From NCBI GenBank assembly GCA_002440805.1, contig DJVD01000302.1, positions 2,891 through 10,135 on the forward strand: a stretch of 7,245 nucleotides of DNA, given 5' to 3'. The first letter of the stretch is position 1; each line of letters starts with the position of its first letter. Shown piece after piece: positions 1 through 7,245 of the stretch. The notes below the pieces were generated by a model, which was not told the DNA's origin, did no database searches, and was given only the letters and a program-made list of their open reading frames with translations. The position numbers and the translations under genes are program-made. Source of the stretch: Chloroflexi bacterium UBA6265. Its GTDB lineage: Bacteria; Chloroflexota; Chloroflexia; Thermomicrobiales; UBA6265.

Positions 1-497
1 GTGGGCGGCGACTCCCAACCGAGCTGTTTGAGCACGCGATTGACGGGACCAAAAATAGGACTAAGGATCCAGGCCCAGACGACGCCAATCAGCACGCCGG
101 GCATGACATACGGCAGGAATAGCCCTGCCTGCAGCCAGCGGGAGCCGCGCAGTTTCAACTGGTGGGCCAGCGCCGCCGGCACCAGTCCAATAAGGGCGGG
201 GAGCAACACGAAATACGGAATCAGCAGCAGGTTATTGAAAAAGGCGTTGCGGAAAGCCGGCTCGGTGACTGCGCGTTGGTAATTCTCCAGGCCAATAAAA
301 GCCGCCGTGTTCCAACTGATTCCATTCCATTCGGTGAGGCTGAGGACAATGGTTCCGAAGGTGGGAATGGCCATGAACGCGGTAAAAATGAGTAACCCTG
401 GCGCCAGATAGAGCCAGGGTTCCAACGTTCGGAACGCACCACGCCGGGGTGGGGCCGGGACAGATGTAGTATCTGTCCCGGCAACAGAAACATGCAC
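1..497 (-). CDS. Carbohydrate-type ABC transporter permease, MalF/UgpA family (partial, C-terminus off the left edge)
   Basis: Inner-membrane subunit of an ABC importer, forming half of the channel for the substrate delivered by the neighbouring binding protein. The readable frame gives 165 residues before the edge. The N-terminus is short and polar with two arginines (18-19). A first membrane segment follows at about 28-52, containing WLYLAPGLL, typical of MalF/UgpA-type permeases. Next come TEWNG (55-59) and GLENYQ (69-74), the usual external loop, then membrane segments at about 86-112 and 122-146 with FLPYVMPGV (127-135). The conserved EAA loop would be further left. I chose a GTG start at 497, 5 bases after the stop of the binding-protein gene. 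It has only a weak GAG-type ribosome site, so initiation may depend on translational coupling. The only later in-frame candidate near the start is a TTG at 425, which would leave almost no cytoplasmic tail. The substrate cannot be read from this fragment. Family assignment is firm; the exact start is not. Confidence 0.9.
   Translation of the reverse strand, partial: MHVSVAGTDTTSVPAPPRRGAFRTLEPWLYLAPGLLIFTAFMAIPTFGTIVLSLTEWNGISWNTAAFIGLENYQRAVTEPAFRNAFFNNLLLIPYFVLLPALIGLVPAALAHQLKLRGSRWLQAGLFLPYVMPGVLIGVVWAWILSPIFGPVNRVLKQLGWESPP
454..482 (-). repeat. Perfect 12-bp inverted repeat (hairpin) within the first codons of the permease
   Basis: Arms 454-465 and 471-482 (gccgggacagat / atctgtcccggc on the plus strand) are exact reverse complements separated by a 5-base loop. 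In the permease mRNA it spans codons 6-15 and begins 15 bases after the presumed GTG start. No T-run follows on the minus strand, so it does not look like an intrinsic terminator. A structure between a binding-protein gene and its permease gene is known to favour the upstream product in other importers (for example the malE-malF REP elements). The same role here is inference. Confidence 0.75.
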
Positions 498-502
498 GGC
501 CG

Positions 503-1813
503 CTACTCGAAGGACGCGGCGTACGATTCCTGCAACGCCGCGACGAACGTTTGCGGATCAATCTCACCGGCCAGCAGTTCCTGCAGCTTGGCGGTGATCA
601 CGTCATAGAAATCAGGAGTTGCCCAATCGAGGTAGTGGCCAACAGCATCTGCGGCGAGCGCGTTGTTCCAACTGCTGAAGACATCGCCGGCCAGCGTATC
701 GGCCACGATCAGGTCCTCGGCAATCTCGCCGGCCGGCAGGATTCCCGCCTCGACAAACTGCGCGAATGCATCGTCAGACACGAACGAATTGATGAGTGCG
801 GCGGCAAGATCAGGATCTTCCGCATTGGTGGTGATGGCATACGGGATACCTACGCCGCCGACGTGCAACACGGTGCCACCGGCTTCGTGTGGTGGCATCA
901 GGAAGAAGCCTGCGTCGTCGCCGAGTCCTTCGGCAACTGCTCCTGCGGCCCACGATCCCTGCATCAACATCGCACTCATGCCGGAGGTGAACAGCGGCAC
1001 AGCATCGTCGCCATTGACGCCTTCAAAGCCTTCCATGAATGCGCCCGCGGCCTTCCAGTCGACGAGCTTGGTCGCTGCATCGAGCATGGATGGATCCTCG
1101 AAGGTGGCATCGTTGCGGCGATAGATGAGGTTATCCAGATACTCACGCGTGGTGAAGGTGCCCTGAAGCTCACCAAAAATGTGGATGGCCTGCCATTTGT
1201 CGAGCGTGCCAAAGGCAATCGGCTCGACACCGTGCTCGCGCAAGGCAGCGATCAGCGCCTCGAACTCGGCGAAGGTTGTCGGCACTTGCAGTTCGTGCTC
1301 GGCAAATATGCCTCGGTTGTAGTAGAAGCCAACGATCTCCGATTCGGCGCTCACGCCCCACAGCTCACCTTCGCCGAATTTCGTGCCATCGGCGCTGTAC
1401 ATATTACGGGCACGCAAGCCTTCGGGGAAGATATCGTTCCAGCCATACTCTTCGGCATAATCCGCCAGGCTCACCAACTGGTTGGCACGAATCATCGGGC
1501 CCATCAGGGATTCGCCATTGTTTACCTGGGCCACATCTGGCCCCTGCTTGCCATCCACCGAGCGTGGCAGGGTATCGGTCAACTCCTCAAGGCTCCAGCC
1601 ACGATGCTCGGCGGTGATACCGCCGTTCTCCTCGCCAAACGTGGCGACAATGGTATCAGCGATATCGCTTCGCGGTGGAGAATTGAGCGTATCCCACACG
1701 GTAAGCTCGGCTTCCTGGGCGGCGGCATTCGACATAGTGAGTTGCGAGCCCGCGGCAAAACCGGCCGATACAACTCCGGCCCGCTTCATTAGTTCACGAC
1801 GATCAATGGTCAT
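503..1813 (-). CDS. Extracellular solute-binding protein, family 1 (carbohydrate ABC transporter), Tat-type signal
   Basis: Captures a substrate outside the cytoplasmic membrane, probably a sugar or oligosaccharide, and hands it to the permease encoded just downstream. The protein has 436 residues, normal for the UgpB/MalE-like family 1 group. The N-terminus carries DRRELMK (4-10), a twin-arginine signal, then a hydrophobic stretch and a likely cleavage after AAA at 30-32. Family features are GPDVAQVNNG (91-100), FYYNRGIF (163-170), MQGSWAAG (284-291), GIPYAI (322-327) and the C-terminal LAGEIDPQTFVAALQE (414-429). No cysteine is present anywhere, so there is no lipobox; it is either free or held by an uncleaved signal. 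The ATG at 1813 is preceded by AAAGGA (1822-1827) with 8 bases spacing. The gene follows the exonuclease/UvrC-like gene in the same direction after 139 bases, enough for its own promoter. The exact ligand is unknown. Confidence 0.93.
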   Translation of the reverse strand: MTIDRRELMKRAGVVSAGFAAGSQLTMSNAAAQEAELTVWDTLNSPPRSDIADTIVATFGEENGGITAEHRGWSLEELTDTLPRSVDGKQGPDVAQVNNGESLMGPMIRANQLVSLADYAEEYGWNDIFPEGLRARNMYSADGTKFGEGELWGVSAESEIVGFYYNRGIFAEHELQVPTTFAEFEALIAALREHGVEPIAFGTLDKWQAIHIFGELQGTFTTREYLDNLIYRRNDATFEDPSMLDAATKLVDWKAAGAFMEGFEGVNGDDAVPLFTSGMSAMLMQGSWAAGAVAEGLGDDAGFFLMPPHEAGGTVLHVGGVGIPYAITTNAEDPDLAAALINSFVSDDAFAQFVEAGILPAGEIAEDLIVADTLAGDVFSSWNNALAADAVGHYLDWATPDFYDVITAKLQELLAGEIDPQTFVAALQESYAASFE

Positions 1814-1821
1814 GGTTAAGG

Positions 1822-1827
1822 TCCTTT
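1822..1827 (-). promoter_or_regulatory. Ribosome binding site of the solute-binding protein gene
   Basis: AAAGGA on the minus strand, 8 bases before the ATG at 1813. It supports this start over any internal one. Confidence 0.6.
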
Positions 1828-1878
1828 CTCACGCGGGATACGCGTTTCGGCGACGGTTTCAGTTTGAATAACACCCTC

Positions 1879-1908
1879 ATACTGCCACGGTTTGGCGAAT
1901 CGGGTCAA
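1879..1908 (-). promoter_or_regulatory. Possible promoter of the binding-protein/permease operon
   Basis: On the minus strand, TTGACC (1903-1908) matches five of six -35 bases. CAGTAT (1879-1884) follows after 18 bases and keeps the A2 and T6 positions of a -10 box but is otherwise poor. The site lies in the 139-base gap upstream of the binding-protein gene, where a promoter is expected because the upstream gene is a DNA-repair gene of unrelated function. A small inverted repeat, ACGCG-5-CGCGT (1831-1845), lies between this site and the ribosome site and could be an operator half-site pair. Both readings are tentative. Confidence 0.3.
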
Positions 1909-1952
1909 TAGAGAATGGCCGCCGCTGCACAAAGCTTTCCAGAAGGAACCGA

Positions 1953-3977
1953 CTAATCGAGTGCCTCAGTCGCATCGTCTGCAAGCTGGTCGTCGGTTGT
2001 CGGCAGTAGTTTGTTCACATCCAGTGCGGAAATCGCTTCATCGGGCAATGCAAGTGCACGCTCGGCGAGGGAATCCGCGTGGTCGATGATTTCTCCCGCT
2101 TCATTTAGCGTGAGTGGGATCAGGGCCGCGTTGCCTTCGTTGCGGAAGAGAAATCGATTCAGGATGCCCGATTCGTCCACTTCGTGATGATCCTTGGGCG
2201 GCAATTTCACCACCCGGGCGCGTTGCAGGGAATGTTCCAGCCGCTCAGCCAGCACTTCCGGCTCATCATCGAGATCCACATTGAAGCGGGCCCACAATCG
2301 CCCGTGGATGATCAACCACACATCGCGATGGTTATCTTCGGGAGCTGGCAACACCAGGATCATGTTGTGGAGCGCTTCGGAATCCCGCGTGCGTTTCTGT
2401 TCGCCGAGCACGCTGGTGAGATTGAGGATGTTCTTGCGAATACGGTCGGCCCGCTCAAAATCGAGGTTCTCGGCCGCCACCTCGAGCTGGTTGTGGAGTT
2501 GCTGGTACATGGCGTCGTCTTCGCCATCCAGCAGGCGGAGTACTGCATTGACATGCACCTGATAGGCGTCACGATCGACCTTGCCCGTACACGGGCCCAT
2601 GCACTGGTGCAGATCCAGCGCCATACAGGGCTTGCCGTAACTGCGGGCGTTGGCAAAGCTGCGCGTGCAGGTGCGCAGCGGCAGGGCGCTGTTAATCACC
2701 TCGACGGTTTTGCGGGCACTGCTGGCACTGGTATACGGGCCAAAGTAGCGGGAACCATCGTCGCGCTTCGATTTCACCAACCGCACACGCGGCCAGGCAT
2801 TGGTGATCTCCACCTTGATATAGGGATAATGCTCGCTCTTCTTGAGCGCGGTGTTGTAACGGGGATGGTAGCGACGGATGAGCTGGCTCTCGAGAATAAG
2901 GGCATCGAGTTCCGATCCCACCACCACATGGTCGATGCGCGCAACGCTTTCGATCAGGCCGTCCATCTTGCGCGTCATGCCGATTGGCTGCGAGTAATAG
3001 CTGCTGACGCGACTGCGCAGGTTCTTGGCTTTGCCGACATACACAATCTCATCGCGTTCATCGCGCATGATGTACACACCGGGCTTCTTTGGCAAATTAG
3101 CGGCCAGGGATCGATCGAGCACTGCCCGGGCGCGGCCAACATCATCCCGCACCCGTGGTTGCGCCACGTAGGCAACCGACTTGAGGCGATCGACACTTGC
3201 TATCCCCTGCCTGGCCGCTTCTTCCATCAGGCGCATTGCAACTTCCGCTGTCAGGCGGGCATCGCCGCCTGCGCGGTGAACACCGCGTGGGCTCAAGCCA
3301 ACAGCAGTGGCCACCTTGTCCAGGCTTGGTTTCCGCACTTCGCGCAGCAACCTGGTCGCAAGACCCATCGTGTCGATGCGCTCGTTGATGAGCCTGGGCT
3401 TACTGACACGATCGAGTTCGGCATTGAGGAAACCGATATCGAACCCAATGTTGTGGCCAATGAGGATGTCCTCGCCGATAAAATCGAGCACATCCTGGGC
3501 AATATCGGCAAATACCGGCGATTCGGCCACGTCTTCATTGCGAATGGTCGTTAGCTTGGTAATAAAATCCGGAATTCTCCGGCCCGGATTGAGCAACTGT
3601 TCGTACCGCTGGGCGAGGACACCATTGCGAAATCGCAGTAATGCGATCTCGATCACCTTGTGGCGTGTGGGCTGGAGCCCGGTGGTTTCCACATCCAGGG
3701 AAACGAAGTCGCCAAGCAACAACTCGTGACCGACAGACACATCAGCCAGGGGAATAAACCACTCTCCATTGGCGCGGAAGACCACCCGCTCGTCGCCATC
3801 GAGGACATTGCGCAGGAGTGGCCGCCAGATGGTTGCCGATCCGGACGAGCCGAAAACGTGATCAATAAGCACATCCTCGTTCACCACGCCGCCATGATCT
3901 TCCACAAACGCTACCGCCCGATCACACAGCGCTGTGTACCGCTCCTGCTGTTCCTGATTTTCCGACTGTGCTTCCAT
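1953..3977 (-). CDS. DEDDh exonuclease / GIY-YIG UvrC-like fusion nuclease
   Basis: A probable DNA-repair nuclease of 674 residues. Residues 1-80 look like a small winged-helix region ending in GEWFIPL. Residues 90-255 are a DnaQ-type 3'-5' exonuclease: D95 and E97 in SLDVETTG, D180 in IGHNIGFD, and H234/D239 in HRAGGDA. Residues 295-375 are a GIY-YIG nuclease with GVY (300-302), YVG (313-315), arginines 321/323 and E363 in ILESQLIRRYHPRYN. C437, C451, C459 and C463 follow with the spacing of the UvrC iron-sulfur ligands (7 and 3 residues between the last three). A UVR motif lies at about 487-522. The remaining 150 residues show neither a recognisable RNase H-like nuclease nor helix-hairpin-helix repeats of UvrC, so this is not a full UvrC. 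Similar exonuclease-GIY-YIG fusions are known, notably in actinobacteria (Rv2191 type), and Cho is a related short UvrC-like nuclease. The ATG at 3977 has no clear ribosome site. It diverges from ligA by 87 bases. In vivo substrate unknown. Confidence 0.92.
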   Translation of the reverse strand: MEAQSENQEQQERYTALCDRAVAFVEDHGGVVNEDVLIDHVFGSSGSATIWRPLLRNVLDGDERVVFRANGEWFIPLADVSVGHELLLGDFVSLDVETTGLQPTRHKVIEIALLRFRNGVLAQRYEQLLNPGRRIPDFITKLTTIRNEDVAESPVFADIAQDVLDFIGEDILIGHNIGFDIGFLNAELDRVSKPRLINERIDTMGLATRLLREVRKPSLDKVATAVGLSPRGVHRAGGDARLTAEVAMRLMEEAARQGIASVDRLKSVAYVAQPRVRDDVGRARAVLDRSLAANLPKKPGVYIMRDERDEIVYVGKAKNLRSRVSSYYSQPIGMTRKMDGLIESVARIDHVVVGSELDALILESQLIRRYHPRYNTALKKSEHYPYIKVEITNAWPRVRLVKSKRDDGSRYFGPYTSASSARKTVEVINSALPLRTCTRSFANARSYGKPCMALDLHQCMGPCTGKVDRDAYQVHVNAVLRLLDGEDDAMYQQLHNQLEVAAENLDFERADRIRKNILNLTSVLGEQKRTRDSEALHNMILVLPAPEDNHRDVWLIIHGRLWARFNVDLDDEPEVLAERLEHSLQRARVVKLPPKDHHEVDESGILNRFLFRNEGNAALIPLTLNEAGEIIDHADSLAERALALPDEAISALDVNKLLPTTDDQLADDATEALD

Positions 3978-4013
3978 GTCAATGCCGACGTATCACGCGA
4001 ACGTTTGTGCTAG

Positions 4014-6110
<2,097 letters not shown>

Positions 6111-6132
6111 GTGACGACACTGTCCCTGCATA

Positions 6133-6141
6133 TGCTATAGT
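6133..6141 (+). promoter_or_regulatory. Extended -10 promoter upstream of the small helical protein gene
   Basis: TGCTATAGT fits the extended -10 pattern TGn-TATAAT with five of six -10 bases. The best upstream match, GTGACG at 6111-6116, is spaced 19 bases and is weak, as is usual for extended -10 promoters. Transcription would begin near 6148, giving a leader of about 60 bases. The site lies just after the ligA stop, so the small gene probably has its own transcript even if ligA reads through. Confidence 0.5.
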
Positions 6142-6198
6142 CACCACACACGACCGTACACACTTTACATGTGACGGCTAACTGGGCGCACGCGGGTT

Positions 6199-6203
6199 GG
6201 GGA
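6199..6203 (+). promoter_or_regulatory. Ribosome binding site choosing the 6210 start
   Basis: GGGGA ends 6 bases before the ATG at 6210. The GTG/ATG possibilities further upstream in the same frame (from 6171) have no comparable site, so this one decides the start. Confidence 0.55.
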
Positions 6204-6209
6204 CACACT

Positions 6210-6419
6210 ATGGCTGGGCTAAGCATGGGTTCGATTAACGATGACCCGGTGCAGATTGTGCGAACAATTGCCCGGATCTCCCAAATGTTGATCGAGCTGC
6301 GAGATGAATATCTCGAAAGCAAATCGGACGATGCGCTCGATCAAATCGACCGTCGCCTGGAAGAACTGCACGAACTCAAGGAACAACTGCGCATCCGCAG
6401 GGAAGCAGACGCGATTTAG
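6210..6419 (+). CDS. Small helical, probably coiled-coil protein of unknown function
   Basis: Encodes 69 residues that I do not recognise as a named family. After a short N-terminus (MAGLSMGSINDD) the chain is almost wholly predicted helix: residues 13-38 form one amphipathic helix with I/V/L spacing, a short break SKSDD lies at 38-42, and a highly charged second helix (43-66) follows with L/I at heptad-like positions. There is no cysteine, no membrane segment and no signal peptide. The pattern suggests a helical hairpin that oligomerises or binds a partner. A frame from 6171 would add 13 residues rich in W, H and A that do not look helical, and the ribosome site favours 6210. The gene has its own candidate promoter and ends 6 bases before a strong terminator, which argues that it is real. 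It resembles XseB-like or Spo0E-like small helical proteins only in size and helix content, so no function is assigned. Confidence 0.75.
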   Translation: MAGLSMGSINDDPVQIVRTIARISQMLIELRDEYLESKSDDALDQIDRRLEELHELKEQLRIRREADAI

Positions 6420-6425
6420 AAAATG

Positions 6426-6456
6426 AACAACGCCGGGCTAACTGCCCGGCGTTGTT
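6426..6456. terminator. Bidirectional intrinsic terminator between the small gene and pyrE
   Basis: A perfect 13-bp stem (6426-6438 with 6444-6456) with a GC-rich top and a 5-base loop (taact). On the minus strand the stem is followed by TTCATTTT, a usable U-tract for the pyrDE transcript. On the plus strand a weaker GTTGTTG tract follows. The two transcription units converge here, so one hairpin can end both. The pyrE stop codon (6438-6440) is at the loop edge, so one stem arm is translated as the last residues of PyrE. Confidence 0.85.
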
Positions 6457-7025
6457 GTTGTGCCCGGCTTTTCCAGCGGCACTCCCTGTGCGCATAGCGG
6501 GCAGTTCTCGGCGTCCCACGCATCGAACTTCCGCGAGGCAATCGCCACCAGCGGGATATCACCAAACGTGGTCGCGCCATTGCTACGATCGACCAACACC
6601 CCAACCGCCACAACTTCAACCGGGTGCGATTCCAATGCCGCCAGTGTTTCCCGCACTGAGCCGCCAGTGGTGAGGATATCGTCCACCACCACGACGCGTG
6701 AGCCCGGCGCGAACGTGGTGCCGCGACGAATCTCCCTGCCAGAGCCGCCATCCGACGCGCGTTCGGCGTAAGCCGAAGCCACACCCATCTGCCGCGCGGT
6801 TTCGAACGCCAGCAGAATCCCGCCCGTCGTTGGGCCCACCACAACATCGATGTCCTTGTCGCGGAACTGCTCGGCAAAGAATTCACATGCCTTGCTGGTC
6901 GCGGCGGGATCACGCAGCAAGTTGAACTTCTCTACATACGTATCGCCGTGTTTGCCGCTGGCGTAGAGGAAATGCCCGGTGCGAATGGCATCGATGTGGG
7001 CAAGTTGGGTAAGAAGATCGGTCAC
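6438..7025 (-). CDS. pyrE: Orotate phosphoribosyltransferase (Thermus-type family)
   Basis: Joins orotate to PRPP to make orotidine 5'-monophosphate, the fifth step of de novo pyrimidine synthesis in the cytoplasm. The 195 residues include the substrate segment GHFLYASGKHGDTYVEKF (17-34), GPTTGG (64-69) and the PRPP-binding motif VVVVDDILTTGGS (111-123) with acidic D115-D116. The loop at 88-102 (ERASDGGSGREIRRG) corresponds to the mobile catalytic loop. A C-terminal CPLC (175-178) followed by GVPLEKPG marks the Thermus-type subgroup. The start is GTG at 7025, 3 bases after the pyrD stop, with AGGGAG 8 bases upstream inside the end of pyrD, indicating coupled translation. The last residues TTTTPGS are encoded by a terminator arm. 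The pair pyrD-pyrE is a normal pyrimidine operon arrangement. Confidence 0.96.
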   Translation of the reverse strand: MTDLLTQLAHIDAIRTGHFLYASGKHGDTYVEKFNLLRDPAATSKACEFFAEQFRDKDIDVVVGPTTGGILLAFETARQMGVASAYAERASDGGSGREIRRGTTFAPGSRVVVVDDILTTGGSVRETLAALESHPVEVVAVGVLVDRSNGATTFGDIPLVAIASRKFDAWDAENCPLCAQGVPLEKPGTTTTPGS

Positions 7026-7028
7026 GAT

Positions 7029-7245
7029 TTATGCTCCCTGGTTCGCGGCAAAACGAGGATTGGCCACGCCAACGATATCGGAAATGGATGTGCAGCCATT
7101 GGCATCGAGCCATGACTGCAGGTCGTCGATCAGCTGGATCGGCGCCGACGGGTGGCTGAAACAGGCGGTACCCATTTGCACGGCAGTGGCACCGGCCATA
7201 AAGAATTCGAGCGCATCGCTCAGGCCAAAAATGCCCCCGATGCCA
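7029..7245 (-). CDS. pyrD: Dihydroorotate dehydrogenase, C-terminal 71 residues (N-terminus off the right edge)
   Basis: Oxidises dihydroorotate to orotate with FMN, the step before PyrE. Only the C-terminal end is in the window. It shows GIGGIFGLSDALEFFMAGA followed by TAVQMGT, the end of the TIM barrel that holds the FMN phosphate, then FSHPSAPIQLIDDLQSWL, as in the class 1B catalytic subunit (PyrDB). The last 20 or so residues (CTSISDIVGVANPRFAANQGA) are the usual small tail. The stop is TAA at 7029-7031 and is 3 bases before the pyrE GTG. Class 1B is favoured by the tail, but the active-site base and any electron-transfer partner are outside the window. Confidence 0.9.
   Translation of the reverse strand, partial: GIGGIFGLSDALEFFMAGATAVQMGTACFSHPSAPIQLIDDLQSWLDANGCTSISDIVGVANPRFAANQGA

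Noticed and set aside
221..567. Two short minus-strand frames (221-493 and 232-567) near the left end
   Set aside because: The third minus-strand frame encodes the clear MalF-type permease starting at GTG 497, and these two overlap it out of frame.
551..1792. 413-codon open frame on the plus strand opposite the binding-protein gene
   Set aside because: The minus-strand frame has a signal peptide, family motifs and a ribosome site. The plus-strand product is rich in C, H and W without any recognisable domain. It is a GC-driven antisense shadow.
2184..3554. 456-codon open frame on the plus strand opposite the nuclease fusion
   Set aside because: All catalytic motifs are in the minus-strand frame, and the antisense product has no recognisable fold or start signal.
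1953..3977. Calling the fusion gene uvrC
   Set aside because: The C-terminal RNase H-like nuclease and helix-hairpin-helix of UvrC are not seen, and an exonuclease domain is present instead at the N-terminus.
6171..6209. Upstream start for the small protein, adding 13 residues
   Set aside because: No ribosome site precedes 6171, while GGGGA is correctly spaced for the ATG at 6210.

Overview
The window looks like ordinary chromosomal DNA from a moderately GC-rich bacterium. My best guess is a Chloroflexota lineage close to Thermomicrobia. The reasons are a PyrE of the Thermus-type family with a C-terminal CPLC motif, a Tat-type (RR) signal on a sugar-binding protein, and a separate exonuclease/UvrC-like fusion gene. 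This placement is inference from gene style only.

Left part (1-1955, minus strand): the start of a carbohydrate-type ABC importer. A family 1 solute-binding protein (1813-503) is followed 5 bases later by a MalF/UgpA-type inner-membrane permease (497 to beyond the left edge). A perfect 12-bp inverted repeat with a 5-base loop (454-482) lies just inside the permease reading frame. Further transporter genes would be expected to the left of the window.

Centre (1953-6110): two DNA-repair genes point away from each other across an 87-base gap. On the minus strand is a 674-residue fusion of a DEDDh 3'-5' exonuclease, a GIY-YIG nuclease, a UvrC-type four-cysteine cluster and a UVR motif. It lacks the UvrC C-terminal RNase H-like nuclease and helix-hairpin-helix. 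On the plus strand is a complete NAD-dependent DNA ligase, LigA. Candidate promoters for the two genes overlap in the gap.

Right part (6111-7245): a short plus-strand unit with an extended -10 promoter, a good ribosome site and a 69-residue helical protein of unknown function. It runs into a strong 13-bp terminator hairpin that also ends the converging minus-strand pyrimidine genes pyrD (partial) and pyrE. The pyrE stop codon lies in the loop and edge of this hairpin.

I see no CRISPR array, tRNA, rRNA, insertion sequence or phage/defence island. The most unusual items are the multidomain exonuclease/UvrC-like protein with an extra N-terminal helix-turn-helix-like region, the small coiled-coil gene next to ligA, and the two hairpins that overlap coding sequence. 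No stretch over 300 bases lacks a gene.
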